From: Calycina herbarum
Lineage: Eukaryota; Ascomycota; Leotiomycetes; Helotiales; Pezizellaceae
Direction of reading: 5' to 3'
Length of the DNA: 64,000 nucleotides
Assembly (NCBI GenBank): GCA_001414485.1
Contig: LLEY01000035.1
Coordinates: 394,091-458,090, forward strand
The notes beneath the pieces are model-generated. The model did no database searches, had not been told where the DNA came from, and worked only from the letters and a program-made list of their open reading frames with translations. Below, piece after piece: positions 42,991 to 54,140 of this stretch. The translations under genes were made by a program, and so were the position numbers. The stretch's first letter is position 1; every line of letters starts with the position of its first letter.

Positions 42991-44884
42991 ATGGCTCAAT
43001 CAGAGACCACCCCTCCAACCACCCCGCCGACGAAATCTAACAAGTCTAGGCGCCGCCTCTCTCTTAATTACTTCACGCGCTCTTCCCGACCTTCTTCAAT
43101 GGTTTCAGTTACTCCTGGTAAGTGCACTTCACCCCTCATTCGGTTGGACGTTGAAAAGCGCGGCTTAATTCAATGGCCTCACTGATGGATTCAACTACCT
43201 CACCTTCAAAATCGGAGCAAAGCTGATAAATTGTATAGACGCTGGCAATAACAGCATGGCTGATTCAATCTTGCACTTCGTCACGCCAAAACACGACGCC
43301 CCAGCTTCGACATCCCCTCCCGTTGGTGCCCTACCTGCTCCCATCGCCAGTAACGCTCAATTTAACTCCGCCATCGTTGGTGCCTCACCTTCAACATCCG
43401 CTCCCATCGCCAGTGGCGCTCCTTCCAACTCCGCTCCCATGGGCACCTCGCCTTCGACATTCCGTCCCGTCGCGACTAACGCTCCATTCAACACTGCTCC
43501 CGTTGGTGCCTCGCCTTCGACATCCGCTCCCATCGTCATGCTCGTTCCACTCAACCCCGCTCCCGTCGCGATGCTCGCTCCATCCAATTCCGACGACGCG
43601 ATCCCGGCATCTCAGCTCCAGAGAATCGAAAACCAACTCAGCGCCCAGATGGACATGCTTGAGCTTCTCCCGCAACGCATTCAGTCCCGCAAACTCAGCA
43701 AGGACCTATGTGAGCAGAAGGCCCAGATTTTCGAGCTTGAACGCGTGTCTGCATCTGCTGTTGAGGGACTCCCACAGTTGGAGATCAAATACACCGGTCT
43801 AAAACTCAAGTACAACCAACAAGTCAAGGACTGCCGCGAGAAGGAGAAGGCCGTTCTAGCTCTTATGCAAGACTCGGCTCACCTGTCACCAATGGAAAAC
43901 CTCAAGGTCCGTCGAGCCGAACTTGAAGTTGTCGAGATGAAGCCAGGCATCCTTCGCCGCTCTATTGAGCTTGAAGAGATGGAAATCATCATTCATGAAA
44001 AGAAATCCAAGTCGAATGCCGCCGAGGACAAAATCAAGGTGTTGCGACGTGGTGTGGAGGAGAACCAAGAGATGCTAGCTAAATTTGAAAAGGAGTTGAA
44101 GGCATACAATTTCAAGTTTATCCCTTATGTTCCCCGCGCCGGACAAACCATTGATAACGTCACATCATCCCTTGAGACCACCGTCAAGGTTCTCTTGGAG
44201 AGATTGGAGCAAGTGGAGTTGATCCTGGAAGACGCTACGGAGATTAAGAATCGAGGCTCGACTGAGGAAGTCGAAAACACCGGCATCCAACCACACCGCC
44301 TTCGCAAGACACGTTCCGCATTGATCAGAGAGTTGGAGGAGGCCAGAGCTCGAAACGAACACCTCATCCCATTGTTCCTCGTCGGTTTGAGTGTCCGCGC
44401 GAAGAGAGCCGAGCATCTAGCTTCAATCAAGGGATATCGCAAGGCTGACGACAAGGTCCTTGCCACTGGTACTTCCGCCGCGCTCTATGCTGACGCTGTT
44501 GCGGATGCAACATTGAACCTCGATCACGGCCACAAGGAGGGAGAGCGCAACTTGTACCGCCAATTGTACGATCTCGAACCACAGGTTGTTTGGGAGCATC
44601 GGCAATTCAACATGTTCATTGAAATGGTCAATATGAGCATCGACATGGAGGAATGGTCTCACCAAGATAATGAGGCATTCTCCAACAACTACGACAAGGT
44701 TTGCAAGGCTATCCTTCCCTGCTTCAAGATCTCCACCGACGAGGAGTTGAAGGCTGATCCTGAGTTGTTGCGTGCCTATAACCTCATGGAACGTGCCTAC
44801 AAGAAGACGGCTCATGAATTGCGCAAGCAACCAAGCCAAAGCTCAGGCGATTCAATGAATGGCAATGGAGCTCGTTTGGACTAG
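42991..44884 (+). CDS. Coiled-coil protein with novel C-terminal domain, copy 3 (590 aa)
   Basis: Exons: 42991-43117 and 43239-44884, with a 121-base intron (GTAAGT...TTGTATAG). The first exon encodes a Thr/Pro/Ser-rich, basic start (MAQSETTPPTTPP, SRRRLSLNYFTRSSR). Residues about 55-160 are tandem repeats of about 21 residues, type APIASxAPxNSAPVGASPSTS (DNA unit 63 bases at 43310-43600). A long coiled coil follows. The last 200 residues match copies 1 and 2: PLFLVGLSVRAKRAEH, then DDKVLATGTSAALYADAVAD, then YRQLYDLEPQVVWEH and VNMSIDM. No intron interrupts the domain here, unlike the other two copies. This copy lies on the opposite strand. Function unknown; an early duplication and intron loss (or gain) is inferred. 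Confidence 0.8.
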
Positions 44885-46680
44885 TGGGATTGGTATGGGA
44901 GTTGCAAACACACGGAGATGGGGCTATGTATAATGGTTTCTATGATTTTTCTCCTCCACATATGTAAATAAGATCACTAGAATGAAATGGAAATGTTCCT
45001 GACCTCTTTTCCCACTTGCTACGTGACCTGATATTCTTTTGAAATTGATCAATGATTTTGCTACTTTGAGTCTTCAGTAGTAGGTCTAGTAATTTCTGCT
45101 ATTAGTTTACGTTATCTAAGAATATTTCAAGTAATTAGAATAATTAGATATAGTTACTAGATTTACTTAAGTATATATACTAGGTTTTTATTATTATTTA
45201 TCTAATAAAACACTATTTAATTTAGTTACTTTTTATTTCTAAAGTAATTAAGTTAATTAGATATAGTTACTAGACTTACTAAAGTATATAAGACTAGATA
45301 CTTAACTTAAAAACTCTTATCTAATTTAATTATTCTATAAATTCTAGAGTAATTATATTAATTAGATATAGTTAATAGATTTATTAAAATATATACTTTT
45401 CAGTTAAAATATATATTAAGAAGAAGCCTTTATTAAGATAATATCTCTAGTAAGTTCTCTTGTTTAATTCTATTTTGTCTTTTCAATAGAGAACTAATAC
45501 TCTTTAAATCAGTTATAGAAGAATTCATAGAATTAGATCGATCTATAACTTAGTCTTAAACTCTATTAAACATTGTAATTATTTGAAACTTTTTCAATTA
45601 CTAGATTAGATAAATATGATCTAGGTAAGCTCTCCCGTATACTGTCAATTCTGGATAAAAAAACAATATTATTTTGTTTTCCAGCTACATATTTTCTATA
45701 CAATTTTCAGATTCTTATGACCTTCCTTTCATCTCACCTATTACTCTAGTGGAGCTCGAACAATAACAAATAACAATAACAAATATTGTTCCAGATGCTC
45801 TTGGATAACCAAGAAACGCGCGTTTCGATTGTTCCACAGGGCTCTGTACAATGAAAGAACACATCCCAATCGAGGTAACACTGGGTCATTCAGTATTTTG
45901 AGTGTTGACTACCGGTATATATTGGCGCCTCCTAACGCCACAAGCGAGGCTGGCTTGACAGTTGATCTGGTATATTTCTTCCAGTGTAGCTATACCCTCA
46001 GCTTGCTAGAAAGACGTGACTTCGCATGAAACTTTAGTAAAGTCATTTCAATGTTTGAAGGTTTTTGAATTAATTAGAATAAATAAATATGATCTAAGCG
46101 AGCTAAGTACGTATCTAACACCCATTTAGTACTATATGCTTCTAGAAGTAGGATTAATCAACTCAATCAAGCAAAGTATCCTTCAATAATATAATTCAAT
46201 AGTTAAAATTACTAAACTTACGACCTAAGGGGAGTAGCACTGAACTTAGTCAGTTGCGTATACATATCGAGCGAGTTCAGCGAAGGGTGGGTGAATCTAT
46301 GAACGTCATTGCGTCATAAAAGGGAGAATTCATGGGAGCTCTTTTTCTCCAAGGTGAATAGCAGTTCGTAGCGTTCTAGCGCAATAGCGGGGATATTTTC
46401 TTTTCCAGCCACCGGGTTTATAAATATCTCGCTCCACTTCCTTTCCTTCCCACAACAAGACTCTCTTGACGACTCTCGCCAATACTTACAGTCTACGATT
46501 CTCAGCGATCTTTCGATAAATAACACCCTGCTTTTAGCAAACACTCTACCATTGCGATCCTCCAGGTATCTGTCAACGATTCTCGTGACAAGTCTTCGGT
46601 TCCCTCACGTATCGAGACCTATCTTCTACCTTAACGACCATCAGCAACCTACCTCGTTAACCATAACACCGGTAATTGCA
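44885..46680. other. AT-rich intergenic region with decayed repeats
   Basis: The region is extremely AT-rich and contains three diverged tandem copies around 45144-45395 and a 14-base perfect palindrome at 45813-45826. A motif AATAAATATGATCTA occurs near 45609 and again near 46080. These look like decayed repeats. Short ORFs (45829-46029, 46314-46544) have no motif. 46560-46680 is the leader of the next gene. Confidence 0.5.
45144..45395. repeat. Three diverged tandem copies, about 105-113 bp apart
   Basis: TTAGATATAGTTA occurs at 45144, 45257 and 45362, each followed by a similar TAGAYTTAYTWAARTATATA stretch. They differ mostly by transitions. Confidence 0.6.
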
Positions 46681-49600
46681 ATGGCCGATATAATGGATCC
46701 AGTATCAGGTCCAGTCAAGTCTTCCGTCAACGCCGAAAAGCCCCCTGCCATGGACGGTACGCGCCCAGCCACACCTCAACCCGAGAAGAACCCTGAAGCC
46801 ATGATCGTCCCAAGTGGTGATCCTCACACGGAGGGAGACGAGGGAGTAAGTACTATGGCGCAAACTCATACTATCGAGGAAACTCACGTCCCGGAGAACA
46901 ACTCTGCCAACATTTTGCCACAAATCGTAACTCAATCGACCACTTTTGGCGATAACTTTGTGGCCTTCAAAGATTCCTCGGAGGACGAGGAGGCGGACGA
47001 GATGGGTGTGACGGTAAGTACTCTGTCTTCACAAAGCTCCACAGGCAACCCTGCGTTCAGCTCGGATTCTGGATACTTCTCTCTCCCTCAACTCAATTCT
47101 GTAACACCCTCCGCCCATTCCAGTACTATGAGTCCAGCTGACGAGGTAAACCCGCAGACTGGTAAAGAAGAGGAAGATAACAGTGAACTCAACGTCCAGC
47201 GTGCAAGTGCTGAGGATGTAGCATCTTACTTCAGACCTGCAAGTAGCAAGTATGTCAATTTCTCCCTTATTTCTTCTTGTTGAACTCATATTTCTCGTGA
47301 TCAAAAGGACGCTTTATTCAACCTGAGATTGATTACTAGCAAGTCACACTATAGGAAGGGAAATATATGCTAACTGTTGCAGCTGGGGTCACAATCTTGC
47401 TACAGCCTCTTTCAGCAAGGGTAATTCCGACGCCGCTGTGAGCCAAGTTGAACCCCAAGGTTCTCAAATGAGCGGAAATCACGAATCTAACCCTCCAGCT
47501 GATCTGGTCTACGTTTCTGAAGCATCTTCTGTCCCATTGGATACCATGACAGCCTCCTCTAATCCCAACGCTGTTATCAGCCAAGCCCAACCACAGAAAT
47601 CTCGAGCTGATGGCCCAGAACTCCAATCTACTCCGGTTTACGTTCCTACAGCATCTACTATCCCATATAACTCCATGACGGCCTCCAAGGCTAAAGCCGT
47701 GATGAACAAGGACCTGACAGTCTCTGCAGAAATTCAGACCAGCACTATGTGCACCAGTATGAGCAATAATGTGTCTGGAGTTTCTTCTAACCCCATGGCA
47801 ATCTCGGCAGTGTTGAGCGAGATTTCTGTCCAAGCCACTCAAGAGAATAGTATGTCCTCCGCAAATCTCGAGAACACCTTCCTTGAGACCAGCTAACAGC
47901 AAATTAGGTCATAATGGCATCGGTCATTCGTCTTCCACATACTCCGATAGCACTGACGCAACGGATTTTACACCAGCAAGCAGCACGCAGTCACAAGGCG
48001 CTTCCGGGCCCTTTTCCTCTAGCCAATCCAAGCCTTCAACAGCGGCTACCATCACCGAAGCTGTCAACAAGAAAACACGAGAAGCAGTGGCTCAAGGAAA
48101 CCCAGTACCCTGGCCAATCCCAGTCGGATCCAGCCCCAACCCTGCTACGAGCCAGGCCCAGCCTTCACAGGAACAGGATCTTGGAAGAGAGTCGTCTTTG
48201 CAATTGAAGGACCAGCAGACGGGAAATAGGTCTCCTGAGAGCCTCCCTGACTACCGCACCCCCTCTCCATTTGAGCATGCCCCCTTCCCTCACAATCGTC
48301 AGACTGTCACTAAGCGAAAGGGAACCAGATCCAAGCACAACCTCAAATTGGCACCTCAAGTTTCCCCGCCACAAGTTGAGCAACGCCTGGCCAAGTTCAA
48401 TAATCAATTGGCAAGCTTGAACGAAGTCTTTGTACATAACGATCGTTATCACCAGGTCAACGTGGAGGAAATCGAGGAGGCCTCCCGCAACTTAGCAGAG
48501 ATCGAGCAACAACTCGATAAAGACAAGGCTGAAATCGAAAAGGACAAGGCTCTGTACTACGAGTGGCAAAGCAAATTCAAGGATAAACAACTTGAGTACA
48601 ACCACCAAGGTGTGGATATCAATCGTGTGTCTGATAATATCGAAATCAATGTTCACCAGGAGACTACCGCCTTGACCTTCCTTGCTATCCTCGAGGAAAA
48701 GAGAAACCTCTTCACGGAAATGAAGAGATTAGAGGAAGAGGAAAAGAAGCTCCGTTGTCTCGAGAAGAATTGGGCGGAGGCGAAACAAGAGCTCGAGACT
48801 TTGGAATTGCAAAAGTTGGAGATTGGACAGCGCTTTTTGGAGGAAGCTCGTGCGTGGTTTCGGGATAATGACGACGAGTTCAAGGAATCGATCGTGTGCA
48901 ACAAGAGAGCTTTGGAGGAGCAAATTGATACCCTCACGAATCAAAACGAGGACTTGGAACGGGATTTGGAAGCTGGGCGAAAGACGACGGGGCAGTTGAA
49001 TGGCAAGCTCTCGCTAGTCAACGGGAAGTTGAAGAAATCAAGAGAGGAGCGTAAGAGTTTGACGGAGGATCATGAAGCCTTGAAGGATGAGATCGAGACC
49101 ATCAACTCGAATGCTCACGGGGAGGAAAGCACAACACAGAAGCAGTTGAAGAAGTCGAGAGAGCTGCGTCAGGACCTGAGAAAGAAAAACAAAGAACTTG
49201 AGGAGCGAGTGGCCTCGTTGGAGAGCGAATCCAAGGAGAGAAGGGCTGAAGAGGAGTCTGGAGCTGAGAGTGGTGGTGAGGAATCACCCCCCACCAAGAA
49301 GCAAAAGATGGTGATGAGCCAAGATGAGCCAGTCCCATTAGCCAACAATGAGGAATGTGTTGTAGAGGAGTCGGGAATTAACCTTGGATCAGAGGAAGCC
49401 CCACCAGCCAGCCACAAAGAAAATGCAGATGACTCGGAGGCTGAGGTTGGTGGAGACGAGGCATCATCATTCGGTGAGGGAACTGCTGATGATGAGTCGA
49501 ACGACAGATTCAAGAAATTTTTGGAGGATGACTCGGAAAATGAGTTGGGGGATGAGTTGAAGGCCGAAATGAAGGCTCAAATGGAGGCTCGACTTGGTGG

Positions 49601-49889
49601 ACAGCAAATCCCCCCAGTTACCCACGAGGAAAATCCATATGAGGACTCGGGGGAGGAGACTGAAATTAACGACAAGTATGGAGCCTCGAGAGAAGACCAG
49701 CTATCTCCCAACACCAAGAAGAGAAAGATGGAGGTTGACGAAGAGTCAGGAGTTGAGAGTGGAGGAGAGCAACGAAAGAAGCGTAAACTTGCAACTCCCC
49801 ACAAACGCTCACAAAAGTACAGCACTCCTAGTCCTCAACTCTCATCTTCAAGTAAGCCTTACGACCATTCCGACGACGACTCATTCTAG
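46681..49889 (+). CDS. Large coiled-coil / acidic nuclear-type protein, 3 exons, 1005 aa
   Basis: Exons: 46681-47249, 47383-47849 and 47908-49889; splices at GTATGTC...TTGCAG and GTATGTC...AAATTAG keep the frame, each with a TGCTAAC/GCTAAC branch site. The first 500 residues are Ser/Thr/Pro-rich and probably disordered. A coiled coil of about 300 residues follows (RLAKFNNQLASLNEVFVHN, then long Glu/Lys-rich helices). The last 230 residues are acidic and contain a recurring motif EESGxESGGEE (residues near 790, 830 and 965), with basic clusters KKQKM, KKRKM and KKRKL that look like nuclear signals. The protein ends SDDDSF. It lacks the C-terminal domain of the neighbouring coiled-coil family. 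Function unknown; the composition suggests a nuclear scaffold. Confidence 0.75.
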
Positions 49890-49947
49890 CGGTACATTAC
49901 AACAACAAACCAAAAGATGGATGAGAGTTTTCTTTCCTTTTTGAACC

Positions 49948-50290
49948 AATTCCCCTTCTCGAATCACGCAGCTGTCATTTAGCGCCTTCATTCTCGGAAG
50001 GTCTATTTCTGTGGTCTGTCAATCTGGAATTGTGTCGGTATTTTTGTGGAGGATTTCATTAGGACAAATTCCCCTTCTCGACTCTCGCAGCGACGGCTTT
50101 AGGCCATCCTTCTTAGAAGGTCCATTTCTGTGGTATGTCTTAATCTGGAATTTTGTCGGTATGTTTGTGGATTTCGTGCGAAACAATTCCCCTTCTCGAA
50201 TCACGCAGCTGCGGCTTTAAAGCCTTCATTCTTGGAAGGACTATTGCTGTGGTATGGCCAAGTAGGAATTGTGTTTATATCGAAGGATGA
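49948..50290. repeat. Three tandem copies of a 118-119-bp repeat
   Basis: AATTCCCCTTCTCG starts copies at 49948, 50067 and 50185, each followed by GCAGC, a CTTAG/CGG-AAGG hairpin-like stretch, TTGCTGTGGT or TTCTGTGGT, and CTGGAATT. The third copy is shorter. It lies just after the coiled-coil/acidic gene and may be part of its 3' end or an unclassified element. Confidence 0.85.
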
Positions 50291-50770
50291 TTGTTATATG
50301 CAGGATATTAAGTATGGTGTTACATGGTCGGAATTTCGACACCTCCCAACCCTCTGGCCCACGTGACCCCGCGCCGCCTTTGCTCAGGGCGGCTCAGGCC
50401 TGGCTCAGCTTCGGCTCAAGTCTGCTCACCCATCTCACTAGAAATTGTCAACTTTTAACGAAGAGCCCGAAAAGGCCCCCTTTCCCAGCCAGGGGTCCTA
50501 AATCTGTTCCCACTATACACTCATTCCCAGACAGTTATCATCCCGGTCTGCCTGTCTTTATACGTGGGACCTTTTTCTGCGTCTTACTTTAGATTGTTTT
50601 ACGCCATCCTCTGCGTTTTGCCTAGGGCTACGTACTCTATAAATGACTATTTCCCTTTTGCCTTCACACCTTTTCTCCTCTATCTTCTTACCTATATTCT
50701 TACCTATCTCCTTATATATCTCCTTATTATAACGAAACTCAAACAAACTAAACAAAGGTGACTAAGTCTC
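50291..50770. other. Sequence before the copia element, no gene seen
   Basis: Holds a CACGTGACC motif (50360) and a TATAAAT-like stretch near 50638, so it could be part of an old LTR. It is not RIP-mutated. No ORF is convincing. It ends with the target-site copy GTCTC at 50766-50770. Confidence 0.4.
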
Positions 50771-50981
50771 TGTTGATAGGTACGGTGATATCTGTTATAT
50801 TACGCCACTTATGAGATATCGGTATGCCCGTCGGGCATGCCGGCAGGAAGAGTTTTTTTCAGCAAATGGATGTGGCAATAGCTATTGCAACATTGTATAT
50901 ATATATGCCTTCTGCTCTTGTAGAGCAAGGCATAGAATTCAAGTCTTTTACTCTTGCCCTCTGAAGTGCAGCATTACAACA
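50771..50981 (+). repeat. 5' LTR of the copia element, little mutated
   Basis: Starts TGTTGATAGG and ends TACAACA. It keeps many CA and TG dinucleotides, in contrast to the 3' LTR. A TA-rich (TATATATAT) tract lies inside. Confidence 0.93.
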
Positions 50982-51015
50982 GGTTATAAGCCCGGCAGCT
51001 CTACCGCTTCGACCA
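50982..51015 (+). other. Putative copia primer-binding site
   Basis: The sequence begins GGTTATAAGCCCGGC. The complementary strand of the initiator tRNA gene in this window reads GGTTATGAGCCCGGC at the same spot, one transition apart. The sequence after it, with AGCTCTACCGC, matches an elongator D arm, so the exact primer (Met or Ile-UAU) cannot be fixed. Confidence 0.6.
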
Positions 51016-51055
51016 ATCACAACAAGCCTCAAACCTACATATCCTATTAGTCAAC

Positions 51056-51960
51056 ATGTCGTACGACGACGACAAATCGCTAAAAATCCTAAAGCTTACT
51101 GGCCCCCTCAACTATAGAATATAGGCTAAAGAAGTACGCTCTTTCCTAGAAGCTAGAGGCCTTCTTAACCTTATTCTTAGTAACGAACCAAAGCCGGCTA
51201 GTACCACAAGCACGAATACCCCTGTATCTCGAACCATAACAAGAGCAGAGGGCTCTTCTCAATCACAAACACAACAGCATAGCATTGAAGCTGCTACTAA
51301 AGTACTGTCACCTCAGGAGGCATAGAGACGCAAGAACGCTAAGGCGAGGACCTGCATCATAGGCTATTACTCGCTTACGATAAAAAACAAGATTATCGAT
51401 TTTCAGACCACATAGGAGTAATAGGAGGCCTTGCGTAAGGACTGCCGCCTATCTAACGATATATCACTTACTATATACATAAGTCAGTTCTATAGATACG
51501 AGCCGAAGGCTAGAGCCACAATCGACTTAATATCTACCGACCTACGTAACCTACAGGCCTTTATCTTTGCTACAGATATAGACGAAGCATCTATAGAAAA
51601 GTCTAAGATTAGTACACTTCTCCGAGCTGTCCAGAAGCTAGGAAGTAACTATAACACGCGTATTGAAATCCTTAAAGACAAGCTGTCTACTCTAGACTTT
51701 GACTCTACAGTTATAAGTCTAAAAGAGACAGAACAACGCTTGAAATCCAGAAACCAGGGCCTAGATAAGACAGCCCTTGCGGCTAGTAACCGACCTCGGC
51801 AGTATTAGAGAAAGGCGTAAGAGGTAAAGAGGCCTAGCCATAGTAGACAGAAGGGTAAGAAGCGTAAAGGTACTTACTATTACTATAGAGAGGAAGGGCA
51901 TTTCAAAACTAAGTACTCTATTTAGCTTTAGACAATTAAAGAGAAAGCTTTTGCTAAGCG
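51056..51960 (+). pseudogene. Copia gag, RIP-inactivated
   Basis: The frame starts at ATG 51056 and stays readable despite several TAG codons. The 125-codon open piece at 51431-51808 is part of it, not a separate gene. It resembles the copia gag with its UBN2-like helical core (YEPKARATIDLISTDLRNLQ). At about 51875-51916 the CCHC zinc knuckle is present but all three Cys codons (TGY) are now Tyr (TAY), while the His (EEGHF) remains. The nucleic-acid-binding function is lost. Confidence 0.85.
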
Positions 51961-52079
51961 AGCAAAGAGTATATCTATAGACTCTTTGCTAACGCTAGAA
52001 TAGCAACCACAGTACTAGCTAGTATAGGACGAAGAAGTTATACTTACTACAGATCCGTCAGAAGACGTTCTAATAGACG

Positions 52080-53592
52080 CCTGCTAGAGAGCACTTATAA
52101 GACGTTTTAATAAGAGCTAAGTAGCCTAGGTAATCGACTTAGAGGCTACATACTATATAACTTACGCCAGAGACGTATTTACTGAGTTTTTAGAGCTTAA
52201 AGTACTAAGAGTAGTTAAGACTATAAGTGGCGGCTTGATATATAGAACAGGAATTAGGAATATTAGTATCCGAGTCTTTATAAACAAGCTACAGACTTAA
52301 ACGCTTACTCTTATAGACGTGTTATACGTATCTAAGCTAGCTAGCAGCCTAATATCAGTCTCTTAGCTATAGAATAAGAGTACTCTTATATAGATAACCG
52401 GCAGTATAAGCAAGCACGCTATAACTCTTATAAAAGATAGTTTTATTATTACGAATATAAGCCGGATTAGCTTGTAATATATACTAGACTCTATTACTAT
52501 AGAAGCTACTATAGCTACAACTGAAAGAGATCTTAACCTTAACCTTTAGTATAGGAATTTTAGCTATATCGGTATATAGAGACTTAGAGAGCTATACGAC
52601 GTAGTCTCTAACTTAGAAGTACTAATATCAATTCTAAGAGGTTATAACTTAGACTTCTATAAGCTATATATTATAGTAAAACAGCTACGAGTTATTAACT
52701 ACTAAGTACTAGAGAAAGTAGATAAACCTCTTAAAAGAGTGTTTTCTAACTTCTAAGGTCTATATAGTATTCCTACTATAGCTGGGGAATACTACATTTG
52801 TACTCTTATAGACTAGGTAATAAGAAAGTCCTAGGTCTTTCTAACTAAGTAAAGAACAGACTTTAGAAAAGTTATACTTAAATAGAAGAAGAAAGTAGAG
52901 TTATAGATAAGGTATAAGCTAAAGGTTCTTCGGCTTAATAATACTAAGAAGTTTAAGGTAATTAAGGATAAGCTATTAAGCTAGTATAGAGTTAAGATTA
53001 AGTAGACTACGTTATATATACTAGAGTAGAATAGTATCTCTAAAAGACTAAACTATATACTTATTTCACTTATAAGAGTAATACTTATTAACGCTTAATT
53101 ACTATATAAGTTTTAGAGCGAAGTTATAAAAGCTATATATTATATTAGAAACCGCACGTCTATAGAGCTAGGCGGAATTATATCTAAAGAAGCATTTATA
53201 GAGAAGATACTAGAGATATAACACTTAAAGCTATAAGGCTACGTTGCTTTCTACCGGCTCTCTAACTAGTACTAGTATAAGCTTAAGCTAGTCTTATAAA
53301 AGATATACCTTATTAGCTATATAGAGACCTTATAGTAGTATAGATTATACGACTCTACGAGCCAGCGTATTATTATATTAATAAGACCTCGATTTCTTAT
53401 TAATCGACGTTTAAAATAGAATTAGAGTAGCGAAACTCCTGTCTACAGGTTTATTAGCGAGTTAGAGGACTTTAGCGAGAAAGAACCCGAGAAAGAAAGG
53501 CTAGTTGAAGTGTCTAGGTTATCTAAGAGTGTCCGAACTACTGCTAGTCGTAGGAGAGAGACCTATATATTATATAAACGTATAGACGGAAT
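52080..53592 (+). pseudogene. Copia protease and integrase region, RIP-inactivated
   Basis: Fragments readable between stop codons include a protease-like start (IDLEATYYITYARDVFTEF), the pre-integrase RNFSYIGI and LRELYDVV, and integrase pieces to the gypsy insertion. The order fits copia pol. Nearly every line has TAG or TAA stops in frame. A 57-base repeat AGTCGTAGGAGAGAGACCTA at about 53545 occurs again at 59519 and 59572, just across the insertion. Confidence 0.75.
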
Positions 53593-53921
53593 TGTTACGG
53601 ACCTGGCCACCGCCGAGCACGTGACTCGCGTACGGCTGCTCGCCGGCGTCCGCAAAGCCTGCTATTCCTAGCCTGGCCTAGAACTATTCCTACCTAGGCC
53701 AGGAACCATTTCTATAAACGGATCGACATTCCTATAACTTATCGATTCCTTAGCTATCTCTATATTATAGGACCTCTAGAAGTCTCCTCTTTCCTTCTCT
53801 TCTCTTCTATAGCTTTAGATCTTTAATTAAACTACCTCTTACTTCTCTAATTATCTACTATACCTGTATATACTATAGGTAAGGATAACTACTAGAGGGC
53901 TAGCAGATTAGGTTTATTACA
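53593..53921 (+). repeat. 5' LTR of the gypsy element
   Basis: Matches the 3' LTR over its full 329 bases except for scattered C-to-T and G-to-A changes, mostly in its second half. The 5' copy carries more of them. Confidence 0.93.
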
Positions 53922-54140
53922 TTATCTAAAGCTCCCTTCTTCTCTCTATTTACTACTGCTCCTAGGAAGGATTAGAATATCTGTTACGATTCTAATATAA
54001 CACCTACGGTCTATATAGACCGCCCGTAGATGCTACCGACGCCTTATACAGCCCTGCGTACCCGCGCCCACCACCGCGTATAAGAGCCTAGGGCTCTTCT
54101 ACCTATACCCTCTGTCCTTATAACTGAGTCGTCTATAACA

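Noticed and set aside
50291..50770. Displaced 3' LTR of the minus-strand gypsy remnant
   Set aside because: A TATAAAT and a CACGTGAC motif suggest it, but I see no LTR pair or matching end, and it is not RIP-mutated like the remnant.
51431..51808. 125-codon open frame that looks like a gene
   Set aside because: It is a stop-free piece of the dead copia gag, in the same frame as ATG 51056.
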